Source of the DNA: Actinoplanes ianthinogenes
GTDB taxonomy: Bacteria > Actinomycetota > Actinomycetes > Mycobacteriales > Micromonosporaceae
Reading direction: 5' to 3'
DNA: 64,000 bases
Assembly (NCBI RefSeq): GCF_018324205.1
Contig: NZ_AP023356.1
Coordinates: forward strand, 5,624,001 to 5,688,000
Shown: one piece after another, positions 33,481 through 42,396 of the stretch
How the letters are laid out: every line of letters starts with the position of its first letter
Position numbering within the stretch: position 1 is the stretch's first letter
The notes under the pieces: generated by a model
Seen by the model: the letters and a program-made list of their open reading frames with translations, nothing else
Told to the model about the DNA's origin: nothing
The model's database searches: none
Program-made: the position numbers and the translations under genes

Positions 33481-34491
33481 TCAGGTGCGGGCGACCGCGG
33501 GACCGGTGTGGTCCCGCCGCGGGGGCAGCGATCGGTAGATCTGCTCCAGGCCGCCCAGGGCGCCGCCGAGCCGGGGCAGGGCCGCGTACACCGGGTCGCG
33601 GCGCAGGATCGCGTCGACCTCGCGCAGCCGCCACATCGGCGTCCGGGGGTACAGGTGGTGGACCAGGTGGAAGCCTTCGCCGTCCTTCTCACCCAGCAGG
33701 AACCGGGTGCCCAGTCCGTAGACCCGGTTCCAGGACATGTAGATGTCGACCCGGGGAGCCGTCTCGATGAGCGGAAAGTGCTCCATCAGCTCCGACACCG
33801 CGCCGATCCACACCTGCGTGGTGACGAGCGGCACGAACCAGAGCAGCAGCAACCAGGGCCACCAGCCGCCCAGGACGGCCCAGGCGAGCACCGCCGCCAG
33901 CAGGGTCACCCGGAGCACTCGCTCGGTCGGGTGCTCGCTGGCTGTCATGATGCGGTGCCGCAGCAGGTACAGCACGTACGAGGCGGTCGCCCGCGGCGTT
34001 ATGACGCGCCACAGGTACCGGCGCAGCGCCCGGCGGCTCAGGTCGTCCCCGCACAGCCCGTTGTCCCGGTACTGACGGTAGTCCGGGTCCCGATCGGGGT
34101 CACCCAGTCGGCCGTGGTGCTCGCCGAGATGTGAGGCCCGGTATCCGGTGTAGCTCTGCAGCACGGGGTATCCGCCGAGGACCGCCCCGATCACGCTGCC
34201 GACCCGATGGTTGGCCATGAACGCCCGGTGCGTGGCCATGTGCAGCATGCCGGCGATGCCCCGCTGCCGGCCGCCGATGAAGAATATCGCCACGATGCAC
34301 ACCGGCACCGCCAGCCACCAGGGGGTGTGCCGCCACGCCAGCACCGACGCCGCGCACCAGACGGCGATCCAGGTCCAATGCTCGACGGCCTCCAGCGGGC
34401 CGTGCCAGTTGTCCGGCCGGGACGCCGCCCGGACCTCGGCGAGGATGTCCGGCGCGAAGCGGTACCGCTCGGCGAGATCCGAATCGGCCAC
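33481..34491 (-). CDS. second membrane diiron fatty-acid-desaturase-like protein
   Basis: This 336-residue membrane protein has three histidine boxes: HMATHR near residue 85, HLGEHH near 122 and FHLVHH near 280. Hydrophobic segments lie between them. Sequence outside the boxes differs greatly from the protein at 1269-2243, so they are not recent duplicates. It probably oxidises a C-H bond of a carrier-bound acyl or amino acid, or a membrane lipid. GTG start follows GGAGGAGGGAA. It lies 45 bases downstream of the type II thioesterase and is probably cotranscribed with it. Confidence 0.82.
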   Translation of the reverse strand: MADSDLAERYRFAPDILAEVRAASRPDNWHGPLEAVEHWTWIAVWCAASVLAWRHTPWWLAVPVCIVAIFFIGGRQRGIAGMLHMATHRAFMANHRVGSVIGAVLGGYPVLQSYTGYRASHLGEHHGRLGDPDRDPDYRQYRDNGLCGDDLSRRALRRYLWRVITPRATASYVLYLLRHRIMTASEHPTERVLRVTLLAAVLAWAVLGGWWPWLLLLWFVPLVTTQVWIGAVSELMEHFPLIETAPRVDIYMSWNRVYGLGTRFLLGEKDGEGFHLVHHLYPRTPMWRLREVDAILRRDPVYAALPRLGGALGGLEQIYRSLPPRRDHTGPAVART

Positions 34492-34536
34492 GGTTCCCTC
34501 CTCCTTCGCTCACAGGCGTCTAACTGAGGCGTTTCC

Positions 34537-35301
34537 TCATTTAGACATCCGGGTCAGGATGTCGGCAATCAGCTCGGCCTCCCGGGGCTGGAGGTAGAAG
34601 TGATCGCCGTCGAAGCGCCGCCAGGCGGCCGGGCCAGAGGTCAGCTCGCCCCAGGAGGCCAGCTGGGCAGGCACGTCGGCGGCACCGTCGCTGCCCGCGT
34701 AAGCGACGATCGGGCACCGCAGCCGCGCCGGATCGCGGCGGCGGTAGGACAGCACCGCCCGGAAGTCGGCCAGCAGCGCCGGTAGCACGAGCTCGCGCAG
34801 CTCCGGGTGCTCGAACACCATCGGATCGGTCCAGCCGGACGCCCGGAGCTCCGCCTCGATGATCGCGTCGTCGAGCACCTCCCGGGGCGGCAGGAACCGG
34901 TGCGGGGCGAGCGTGCCGGAGACGAACAGGCCCGCCGGACCCGGCCCGGCGCCGGCCTCCAGCCGGGCCGCGACCTCGTAGGCGACCAGGCCGCCCATGC
35001 TGTGCCCGAACAGGTACAGCGGCCGGTCGGCGTAGGGGGCCAGCGCCGCGACGAGCGCGTCGGCGATCTCCTGGACGGACCGCGCGCAGGGCTCGGCCAG
35101 CCGGTCCTGCCGGCCGGGGTACTGCACGGCGATCAGCTCGATCCGGGCCGGCAGCCGGGCGGCCCAGGAAGCGTACGCGCTGGCGGTGCCGCCGGCGTGC
35201 GGCAGACAGACCAGACGGGTCGCCGGGTCGTGGCAGGGACGCGGCCGGCGCAGCCACCGCGCCGATGCCTCGAAGGTGCTCTCTGTCGAGGGTGCGGTCA
35301 T
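34537..35301 (-). CDS. type II (editing) thioesterase
   Basis: This 254-residue alpha/beta hydrolase has the features of NRPS/PKS repair thioesterases: the LVCLPHAGGTASAYASWAA N-terminal block, nucleophile in FGHSMGG, the lid-region FRAVLSYR and the catalytic histidine in DGDHFYL. It removes wrong or stalled acyl groups from carrier domains. ATG at 35301 was chosen because the family motif starts soon after it and GGGACC precedes it; the long upstream extension of the frame is not family-like. It is divergent from the aat-like gene with only 60-80 bases between starts. Confidence 0.92.
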   Translation of the reverse strand: MTAPSTESTFEASARWLRRPRPCHDPATRLVCLPHAGGTASAYASWAARLPARIELIAVQYPGRQDRLAEPCARSVQEIADALVAALAPYADRPLYLFGHSMGGLVAYEVAARLEAGAGPGPAGLFVSGTLAPHRFLPPREVLDDAIIEAELRASGWTDPMVFEHPELRELVLPALLADFRAVLSYRRRDPARLRCPIVAYAGSDGAADVPAQLASWGELTSGPAAWRRFDGDHFYLQPREAELIADILTRMSK

Positions 35302-35382
35302 GAGGGGTCCCGTCGGTCGGTGGCCGGGGGCCAGAATCGACATGTGTTTCGCTGCGAGGGATGCGTGTGGGACGGACTTGCG

Positions 35383-36138
35383 ATGGATAGTGCCCCGGGC
35401 GATGCGCCGGCCGCGATCGGTGGCCGCCTCGACCCGGCGACCGTCCTCGCCGGCTACCGGCACGGCGTCTTTCCGATGCCGGTGGTGTCCGCGGCCGAGG
35501 CCGAGGTGAACCACTTCCTGTACGAGGATTCGGTGGCGGCCGGGACGACCGCGGTGCTCGACTCGCCGCTCCCCGATCCGTTCGCGTTGACCTGGTGGTC
35601 ACCGGACCCGCGCCCGGTCATCCCGTACGGGCGGCTCGCCAAGCCACGCAGCCTGATGAAGCTGTTGCGTAACCGGCTGCGCTGGACCACCACCGCGAAC
35701 CAGCACTTCGACCGGGTGCTCGCCGAGTGCCGCGCGAACCGCACTCCCGAGTGGCTCACCGACGAGCTGTGCGAGTGCATGGTGGAGCTGCACAAGCTGG
35801 GTTGGGCCCACAGCGTCGAGGTCTGGGACGGCGACGAGCTGGTAGGGGGCGCCGCCGGTATCGGCGTCGGCACGGTGTTCACCCTGGACACCTGCTTCCA
35901 CCGGCAGACCAACGCCTCGAAGGTGGCGCTGCTCGACATGGAGTGCCGGCTGGCCGGCACCGGCGTGACGCTGCTGGACGTCGAGTGGGACAGCGAGCAG
36001 AGCCGGCGGCTCAATGCCGGGCCGGTGCCGCGCCGGGAGTTCCTCGCTGCCCTGTCGCGCGGCGGCGATCCGGTCCCGCTGGCCGGCGGCGTGGAGGAGG
36101 TACGCCGCCTGGGCTTCCTGCGCACGCCCGCCGAGTGA
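35383..36138 (+). CDS. leucyl/phenylalanyl-tRNA-protein transferase homologue
   Basis: This 251-residue protein has a clear Aat-family pattern: GYRHGVFPM, WWSPDPRPVIP, HKLGWAHSVEVWDGDELVGG, NASKVALL and VPRREFLAAL. The housekeeping enzyme moves Leu or Phe from tRNA to protein N termini. Here the conserved ESMF segment reads TLDTCF, and the DxQ active-site pair reads DVE, so the acceptor is probably different. Inside an NRPS cluster it may add an amino acid from aminoacyl-tRNA to the peptide or a precursor, as known for other tRNA-dependent enzymes such as BlsK. An in-frame GTG at 35365 is an alternative start. A relic of a second copy lies at 19070-19214. Confidence 0.88.
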   Translation: MDSAPGDAPAAIGGRLDPATVLAGYRHGVFPMPVVSAAEAEVNHFLYEDSVAAGTTAVLDSPLPDPFALTWWSPDPRPVIPYGRLAKPRSLMKLLRNRLRWTTTANQHFDRVLAECRANRTPEWLTDELCECMVELHKLGWAHSVEVWDGDELVGGAAGIGVGTVFTLDTCFHRQTNASKVALLDMECRLAGTGVTLLDVEWDSEQSRRLNAGPVPRREFLAALSRGGDPVPLAGGVEEVRRLGFLRTPAE

Positions 36139-36221
36139 GTCGTTGACCCCAAAATAGGTGAATCCCCTACGTCCGGCCGCAGGGTCAGGATGAGTGAAGG
36201 CCGTGTCTTCGCTCGACTGCC

Positions 36222-37280
36222 GTGGCCGTGACAAAGAACGGGGGCTCCTCAGTGTCGGTCGACACCTCTCGATCCCCAGTCGAACCCCGATCGTCCGCCG
36301 ATGGCCAGAGGTCCGCCGAGCCGGTCCCGGCCCGGGACAACGGCGTCGTACGGCTGCCGATCTCCGCGGTCCGCGACGCCGACTCGCCGCGCTCCGCGGG
36401 CGTGGACATGGCTCACGCGAGATCACTGGCGCAGACGGAAGCGAACCTGCCACCGATCGTGGTGCACCGCAGGACGATGCGGGTGATCGACGGGGCGCAC
36501 CGGCTCACCGCCGCCCGGCTGCGCGGCGAGCGGGAGATCTCCGCGAAGCTGTTCGACGGCGACGACAACGAGGCGTTCCTGCTCGCCGTCCGGCTCAACG
36601 TGTCACACGGCATGCCCCTCTCGACGGCCGATCGGCGTGCAGCGGCCGTCCGGATCATCCGCGCTCAGCCGCGGCTGTCGGACCGGACCATCGCCCTCAC
36701 CGCCGGTCTGGCGGCGAAGACCATCGGATCGCTGCGCCGCAAGATCGACGGCCCGCAGGCACAGGCGCGGATCGGCCGGGACGGCCGGGTCCGGCCGATC
36801 AACGGCGCGGCCGGGCGGGGGATCGCGGCCGAGCTGATCGCCAGCCACCCGGACGCGACCCTGCGCCAGATCGCGAAGGACGCCGGCATCTCCGTGGAGA
36901 CCGCGCGGAGCGTCCGAGCGCGCCTGCGGGCCGGCGAGGACCCGGTACTGGACCGGCGGACCCGGCCGGACCGCGCCGACCGGGCGGAGGACCGGCAGAT
37001 GACCGTGAAGCTGCCGGAGGCGGACCCCTCCGACGAGCTGCGGTCGCTGCTCAAGACCATGCAGAGCGATCCGTCGCTGCGTTACACCGAGTCCGGCCGG
37101 ATGCTGCTGCGCTGGCTCGGTCCGCGGGTGCTGCTGACCGACGAGATCCCGCTCCCGCTGCGCCAGATCCCGCCGCACTCCCGGATCAACCTCGGCGCGC
37201 TGGCGAGAGCCTGTGCGGCGGCCTGGATCCAGCTCGCCATGGGGCTCGAGGACGACCAGGCGGGCGGTCAGCACGGCTGA
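36222..37280 (+). CDS. StrR-type ParB-fold pathway activator
   Basis: This 352-residue protein matches the StrR/NovG/Tei15* family of cluster-specific activators: LPISAVRDADSPR, LAQTEANLPPIVVHRRTMRV, IDGAHRLTAARLRG and HGMPLSTADRRAAAVRII, followed by helix-turn-helix segments. Such proteins bind inverted repeats of the type GTTCGACTG-N11-CAGTCGAAC. An exact half-site lies at 36277-36285 and a one-mismatch half-site at 36211-36219, but the spacing is wrong. The exact start is uncertain; GTG 36228 or 36252 are possible. It is monocistronic and convergent with the third NRPS gene. Confidence 0.88.
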   Translation: MAVTKNGGSSVSVDTSRSPVEPRSSADGQRSAEPVPARDNGVVRLPISAVRDADSPRSAGVDMAHARSLAQTEANLPPIVVHRRTMRVIDGAHRLTAARLRGEREISAKLFDGDDNEAFLLAVRLNVSHGMPLSTADRRAAAVRIIRAQPRLSDRTIALTAGLAAKTIGSLRRKIDGPQAQARIGRDGRVRPINGAAGRGIAAELIASHPDATLRQIAKDAGISVETARSVRARLRAGEDPVLDRRTRPDRADRAEDRQMTVKLPEADPSDELRSLLKTMQSDPSLRYTESGRMLLRWLGPRVLLTDEIPLPLRQIPPHSRINLGALARACAAAWIQLAMGLEDDQAGGQHG

Positions 37281-37351
37281 TCACGGATCCTCAGCCGGAG
37301 CCGCCGCGGATATGCCAGCGGCGTGCCGGGGCTCGCGGATGCCCGAGCCGC

Positions 37352-40300
37352 TCATCGCTCTTCGGCGTCGCTTAGGCGGCTGGCGAGGGCGGCCACCGTC
37401 GGCGCCTCGAAGAGGACGCGCAGGGCGACCGTGCGCCCGACAACCTCGCTGAGCCGGGTGACGACGGTGACCGCCAGCAGCGAATGCCCGCCCAGTTCGA
37501 AGAAGTTGTCGCGCCGGCCGACCCGGGGCACGGCCAGCACCTCGGCCCAGATCGCGGCGATGTGCTCCTCCATCGGCGTGCTCGGCGACTCGTACTGGGC
37601 CGCTCCGGCCCACTCCGGCCCGTCGTACAGCTGCGGCAACAGCCGCCGGCTCAGCTTCCCGCTGGGCGTACGCGGCAGCTCGGTCACCGGCTGGTAGGCG
37701 GCCGGCACCATGTAGTCGGGCAGGCGGTCGGCGAGGAAGGCGCGGAGCTCGGCGGCGGTCGGCGGGGCGTCCGAGTTCGGCACGACATAGGCGACCAGGC
37801 GTACGTCGCCGGCGCCGTGGCGGTGGGCGGAGACGGCGCACTCCCGCACGCCCGGGCAGCCGGTGAGGACGGCCTCGATCTCGGCGACCTCCACCCGGAA
37901 CCCGCGGATCTTCACCTGGTCGTCGAAGCGGCCGATGAACTCCAGTTGGCCCACGGCGTTCCAGCGGACTCGGTCGCCGGTGCGGTACATCCGGGCCCCC
38001 GTGCCGAACGGGTCGGGCAGGAACCGCTCCGCCGTCATCTCCGGGCGGCCGAGGTAGCCGCGGGCCAGCGCGAGGCCGCCGACGAACAGCTCGCCGGCCA
38101 CGCCGGGCGGCACCAGCCGCAGCTCGGCGTCGAGCACGTACGCTCGCACGTTGTCGAAGGGCCGGCCGATGGGCGGCAGCTCCGGCCACGTCGTCGGATC
38201 GGGGTCGAGCTGGTGGGAGGTGGCCAGGTGCACCTCGATCGGTCCGTACTGGTTGTACAGGGTGCAGTCGGGCATCTGTGCGAAGAAGGCTCGAATCGCC
38301 GGGGTGGCCTGGAGCTGCTCGCCGGCCGTGAGCACCGCGCGCAGCGACCGCGGGATCCGGCCCAGGCGCACGGCCAGTTCGGCCAGCCCGCGCAGGGCCA
38401 CGAACGGCATGAATATCCGCTCGATCCGCTGCTCGGAGATCACGTCGAGCAGCCGTTCGAAGTCGTGCCGGACCTCCTCGCTGACCAGGACGAGCGTGTC
38501 GCCGACCGACAGCGTGGTCACCATCTCCTGGTAGAAGATGTCGAAGCTGAGCGCGGCCCACTGCAGCGTGCGTCCGCGTCCGCCGGGGCCCTGGCGCCGC
38601 TGCCACTGCGCCTGGTTGTGCAGGGCCCGGTGTGACATGGCCACGCCCTTGGGCCGGCCGGTGGACCCCGAGGTGTAGAGCACCCAGGCGATGTTGGCCG
38701 GGTCGGCCAGGTTGGGCGGCCCGGTCGCGTCGCACGGTGTGCCGAACACGTCGAGCGCCAGCACCGGCTGCGGGTCGGCGGCCCTGTCCGGTCCGTCCTG
38801 ATCGCGGATCAGCAGTCGCAGGGCCGCGTCCTCGACGATCAGCTGCTGGCGGGCCATCGGGTAGGTCGGGTCGATCGGCACACAGGCTCCGCCGGCCTTG
38901 AGCACCGCCAGGTTGGCGACCACCATGTCCAGCGATCGGTGTAGCGCGATGCCGACCCGTTCGTCGGGGCCGACGCCCAGCTCGCGCAGGTGCCGGGCCA
39001 GGGCGTTCGCTCGCTGGTCCAACTCGCGGTAGGTCAACGACCGGCCCTCGAACACCACCGCGGTGGCGTCCGGCGTGGCGGCGACCTGCCGCTCGATCAC
39101 CTGGTGCAGGCAGCTGCCGTCGTCGAACCGGTGGGCGGTGTCGTTCCAGACCTCGAGGACCTCGTGCCGCTGCGCGGCGGACATCAGAGGCAGGTCGTCG
39201 ATCGACACGTCGGGTGCGGCGACGACCGCGGTGAGGAGGTTGATCAGGTAGTCGGCCAGGCGCTGCACGGTGGAGCGATCGAACAGCGCGGTCCGGTACG
39301 CCATGCCGACGGACATGTCCCCCGCCTCGGTCTCCGAGACCGAGAGCGTGAGGTCGAACATCGCCTTCGGCTCGCCCGGCTCGATCTCCGTGACGGTCAG
39401 CCCGTCGAGGAGGTCGAACGGCTCTGCCGCCAGGTAGGTGAACAGCACCTGGAAAAGCGGATGTACCGCCAGGTCCCGCTGCGGCTGGAGCTCGGCCACC
39501 AGCCGGTCGAACGGCACGTGCCGGTGCTCCAGGGCCTCGACCAGCCGAGGCCGGAGCTGGCCGAGCAGCCCGGCGAAGGTCGGATGCCCGGCCAGGTCGG
39601 CCCGCAGCACCACCGGGTTGACGAAGTGGCCGATGTTGGCGGCGACGTCGGGGTGCGCCCGCCCGTCGGTGATCATCCCGATGCTGACGTCGGTCTGCCC
39701 GCTCCACCGATACAGCAGCGTGTGAAACGCCACGAGCAGCACCATGAACATCGTGGTGTCCTCGCTCCGAGCCAGCCGGCGCAGCCCGTCGGCCACCTCG
39801 GCGGGCACCGGCAGCTCGACCATGCCACCGGCGAGGTCGGCGACCGCCGTCCGGGGCCGGTCCGTCGGCAGGTCGAAGACGTGCGGCGCGTCGGCCAGCC
39901 GCTCCTTCCAGTAGTCCAGGTGCCGCTCCGCCTCGGCACCGTCCCGGCTCTGCTGCCACAGTGCGTAATCGGCGTTCTGCATGGTCAGCTCGGGCAGCGG
40001 GGACGGGATCCCGGTCCGGTACGCCGCGTAGAGCGTGCGCAGCTCGTGGAAGAGGTGGGCGTACGAAGACCCGTCGATGACCAGGTGGTAGGAGCGGAAG
40101 ACCAGCACGTGCTCGGCCGGGCCGAAGCGGATCAGCTCGGTGCAGAAGTTGCGCGCCACGGAGATGTCGAACCGGTACTCCGCGTACATCCGCTTCCGGT
40201 CGTCCCACCACCGGTCCTGCTCGGCGGCGGACAGGCCGGACACGTCCAGGAAGGTGAAGCGGGGGTCGTCGGCCGGCTCCACCACCTGTACCCCGATCCC

Positions 40301-40678
40301 GTCGCGCGCGGGAAACGCGGTCCGCAGGATCTCGTGTCGCCGCATGATCTCCGTGATCGCCGCACGCAGGGCCGCCACGTCCAGATCACCAGCGATGCGG
40401 TGCAGGGACGTCTGGTTGTACGCCGGCCCCAGCAGGCCCATCTGATCGAGGAACCACATGCCCTGCTGGTGCTCGGACAGCGGAATGCTGTCCGGCCGAG
40501 CCGCCGGCGCCGGGTCGGCACGTATCGCGGAGATCAGCTCGTCGCGCCGCTCACGGAGCACCGCCAACCGCTCGCCGTCCAGTGCGCCGGCCGGCCGGTA
40601 TCGCAGCCTGCCGTCCTGCAGCCACAGCTGGATGCCGGCCGAGCGCAGTTCCTCCAGGAGATCGGAAATCGCACGCAC
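37352..40678 (-). CDS. non-ribosomal peptide synthetase, TubC dock-C-A-T
   Basis: This 1108-residue single extending module starts with a TubC-type docking domain (about 1-50; ISDLLEELRSAGIQLW), so it receives its chain from another protein. C domain: YHLVIDG near residue 198, with Tyr for the first His of HHxxxDG. A domain: TSGSTGRPKG near 667, YGPIEVH near 811, PSGKLSRRLL with the A10 lysine. T domain: GGHSL near 1066. By-eye specificity D-I-Q-F-L-A-Q-L-A resembles proline-type codes (D-V-Q-x-x-A-H-V-V), which would suit an alkylproline or piperazate. There is no release domain. GTG at 40678 follows AAGGGA; the MbtH gene ends 36 bases upstream. Confidence 0.94.
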   Translation of the reverse strand: MRAISDLLEELRSAGIQLWLQDGRLRYRPAGALDGERLAVLRERRDELISAIRADPAPAARPDSIPLSEHQQGMWFLDQMGLLGPAYNQTSLHRIAGDLDVAALRAAITEIMRRHEILRTAFPARDGIGVQVVEPADDPRFTFLDVSGLSAAEQDRWWDDRKRMYAEYRFDISVARNFCTELIRFGPAEHVLVFRSYHLVIDGSSYAHLFHELRTLYAAYRTGIPSPLPELTMQNADYALWQQSRDGAEAERHLDYWKERLADAPHVFDLPTDRPRTAVADLAGGMVELPVPAEVADGLRRLARSEDTTMFMVLLVAFHTLLYRWSGQTDVSIGMITDGRAHPDVAANIGHFVNPVVLRADLAGHPTFAGLLGQLRPRLVEALEHRHVPFDRLVAELQPQRDLAVHPLFQVLFTYLAAEPFDLLDGLTVTEIEPGEPKAMFDLTLSVSETEAGDMSVGMAYRTALFDRSTVQRLADYLINLLTAVVAAPDVSIDDLPLMSAAQRHEVLEVWNDTAHRFDDGSCLHQVIERQVAATPDATAVVFEGRSLTYRELDQRANALARHLRELGVGPDERVGIALHRSLDMVVANLAVLKAGGACVPIDPTYPMARQQLIVEDAALRLLIRDQDGPDRAADPQPVLALDVFGTPCDATGPPNLADPANIAWVLYTSGSTGRPKGVAMSHRALHNQAQWQRRQGPGGRGRTLQWAALSFDIFYQEMVTTLSVGDTLVLVSEEVRHDFERLLDVISEQRIERIFMPFVALRGLAELAVRLGRIPRSLRAVLTAGEQLQATPAIRAFFAQMPDCTLYNQYGPIEVHLATSHQLDPDPTTWPELPPIGRPFDNVRAYVLDAELRLVPPGVAGELFVGGLALARGYLGRPEMTAERFLPDPFGTGARMYRTGDRVRWNAVGQLEFIGRFDDQVKIRGFRVEVAEIEAVLTGCPGVRECAVSAHRHGAGDVRLVAYVVPNSDAPPTAAELRAFLADRLPDYMVPAAYQPVTELPRTPSGKLSRRLLPQLYDGPEWAGAAQYESPSTPMEEHIAAIWAEVLAVPRVGRRDNFFELGGHSLLAVTVVTRLSEVVGRTVALRVLFEAPTVAALASRLSDAEER

Positions 40679-40714
40679 GGGCTGTCCCTTCTCTGCGAGC
40701 GGCGCGGGGTCCAC

Positions 40715-40906
40715 TCAGCGCACGCTCAGCGGACGCAGGTCGGTCCAGTGCTGCTCGACGTAGTCCAGACACGCCTGCCGGCTGTCCTCGCCGTACACGA
40801 TGCGCCAGCCGGCGGGTACCGCCCGGCGGCTCGGCCACAGCGAGTGCTGCTCCTCGTCGTTGACGAGCACCAGGAATCGGCCCTCCGGGTCGTCGAACGG
40901 GTTCAT
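40715..40906 (-). CDS. second MbtH-like protein
   Basis: This 63-residue protein has the full MbtH signature, NDEEQHSLWP, PAGW and HWTDLRPLSVR. AGGAGG lies 8 bases upstream of the ATG at 40906. An in-frame ATG at 40936 would add ten residues (MNPSIEEVDA) that nearly repeat the start, because GTCGATGCCATGAA occurs twice in tandem. The gene sits between the antiporter and the C-A-T synthetase it probably assists. Confidence 0.93.
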   Translation of the reverse strand: MNPFDDPEGRFLVLVNDEEQHSLWPSRRAVPAGWRIVYGEDSRQACLDYVEQHWTDLRPLSVR

Positions 40907-40932
40907 GGCATCGACCTCCTCAATGGACGGAT

Positions 40933-42219
40933 TCATGGCATCGACTCCCTTTCCAGCAGTGGTGTGACCGCCCGGGACTCGCGCTCCCGTGTCCCCTGCT
41001 TCGGGTAGACGAAGGGCAGCAGCAGGCCCGGCATCAACGTGGTGACCAACGCCATGACGACCATCAGCGAGTACAGCCGCTGGTCGAGCAGGCCGATTTG
41101 AAGGCCGACCGCCAGCACGATCAGCTCCGTGAGGCCGCGAGTGTTGATCAGCAGGGCGAGCCCGGCGCTGTGCCGGGCGGACACCCGGCACAGCCGAGCG
41201 GCCCCGAAGACGCCGGCCATCTTGCCGCCGATGGCGACCAGCAGGATCAACAGCAGCAGGCCCACCTCGCGGGAGTCCATCCCGGACAGGTTGACCGCGA
41301 AACCGGCGACCACGAAGAACAGGGGCAGCAACACCACTCGGTCGATGCGCTCGATCCACGGCAGCACGTACGCGCGCAGGGCAGCCGCGCCCGTGCGGGG
41401 CATGACCGCACCGAGCAGGAAGGCACCGAAGATCGCGTGCAGCCCCATCCACGAGGTCGCCGCGCACGACAGCACCAGGGCTGCGGCGATCGCGATCGCC
41501 AGTCCGGCATCGAGGCTCACCCTGGCCGCCCGGCTCCGTACCGGGGTCCGGGGGGTGCGCTGCGCCAGCCTGGCCAGCAGCGGTCGCACCACCCCGACGA
41601 GGATCGCCACGAATGGCAGGACCAGCAGCACCTGCCACGGCAGCGTGCTTGCGTGAGAGAGGGCCACCAGGACCGCGAGCATCGACCAGGCGAGGACGTC
41701 ACCGACCGCGGCCGTAGCGAGCGCCAACCCGCCGATGGGAGTGTCGATCAGGTCGCGGTCGGTCAGGATCCGGGCCAGGACGGGGAACGCGGTGACCGAC
41801 ACCGCCGTACCGACGAAGAGGCAGAAGAGAACCGCGGACCGGCCGGACCGGTCGCCGGCGATGCCGATCGCGAACAGGGTGCCGAGCACGAACGGCACGA
41901 CCATCGAGCCGAGCGACAGCGCGACGGCGATCCGGCCCTGCACGCGCAGGCCGCCGTGGGCCAGGTGCAGCCCCACGAGGAACATGAAGACGCAGATCCC
42001 GACGGTGGAGAGCATCTTGAGCGCCGGGCGGATGTCGGCCGGGAACAGCTCCTGGGTGATCGCGCCGTGGAACAGGGTCGGACCGAGCAGGATGCCACCG
42101 ACGATCTCGCCGATCACCTCCGGCTGCCCGAACCGCCGGCACAGGAGCCCGAGCAGCCGGGCCACCACAATGATCACGAGTACAGCGCGGACGAGCGTCG
42201 CGAGCGTACCGATGTCCAC
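40933..42219 (-). CDS. CPA2-type cation/proton antiporter
   Basis: In this 428-residue membrane protein about 12 hydrophobic segments fill the sequence, with the CPA2 features QPEVIGEIVGGILLGP at the N terminus and an AAVGDVLAW acidic motif near residue 165. Such antiporters exchange Na+ or K+ for protons. Members are frequent in peptide antibiotic clusters, where they may help with export or self-tolerance. GTG start follows GGGGAGA. It is the first gene of a three-gene operon with MbtH and NRPS, and it overlaps the alternative MbtH start by 4 bases. The shared promoter motif lies 62 bases upstream. Confidence 0.9.
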   Translation of the reverse strand: MDIGTLATLVRAVLVIIVVARLLGLLCRRFGQPEVIGEIVGGILLGPTLFHGAITQELFPADIRPALKMLSTVGICVFMFLVGLHLAHGGLRVQGRIAVALSLGSMVVPFVLGTLFAIGIAGDRSGRSAVLFCLFVGTAVSVTAFPVLARILTDRDLIDTPIGGLALATAAVGDVLAWSMLAVLVALSHASTLPWQVLLVLPFVAILVGVVRPLLARLAQRTPRTPVRSRAARVSLDAGLAIAIAAALVLSCAATSWMGLHAIFGAFLLGAVMPRTGAAALRAYVLPWIERIDRVVLLPLFFVVAGFAVNLSGMDSREVGLLLLILLVAIGGKMAGVFGAARLCRVSARHSAGLALLINTRGLTELIVLAVGLQIGLLDQRLYSLMVVMALVTTLMPGLLLPFVYPKQGTRERESRAVTPLLERESMP

Positions 42220-42280
42220 GCGTCCGTCTCCCCATCCGCCTCCGTTTGAGATGGACCCTAGGGCGCGCCACCCGGGGCAT

Positions 42281-42303
42281 CGCAGTCACGTGAACCGGCG
42301 ACG
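42281..42303 (-). promoter_or_regulatory. shared 23-bp promoter motif, copy 2
   Basis: This is an exact reverse-complement copy of the 23 bases at 1086-1108. Read on the minus strand it is 62 bases before the antiporter start; it also lies 94 bases before the plus-strand operon starting at 42397. The palindromic core TCACGTGA is the likely contact site. Confidence 0.6.
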
Positions 42304-42342
42304 GGACAGCCCAAGGTCGCCGACGGCATCCTTCCGTTGGAC

Positions 42343-42376
42343 GGCACGCGTGGTCGGAAGGCACGCGTGGTCGGAA
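42343..42376 (+). repeat. 17-bp perfect tandem repeat in a leader
   Basis: Two head-to-tail copies of GGCACGCGTGGTCGGAA occupy 42343-42359 and 42360-42376. They end 20 bases before the ATG of the LVIVD-domain gene. A related GGCATACATGGGAGG follows and carries the ribosome site. The repeat may be a slippage product or an operator. Confidence 0.7.
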
Positions 42377-42396
42377 GGCATACATGGGAGGCACAC

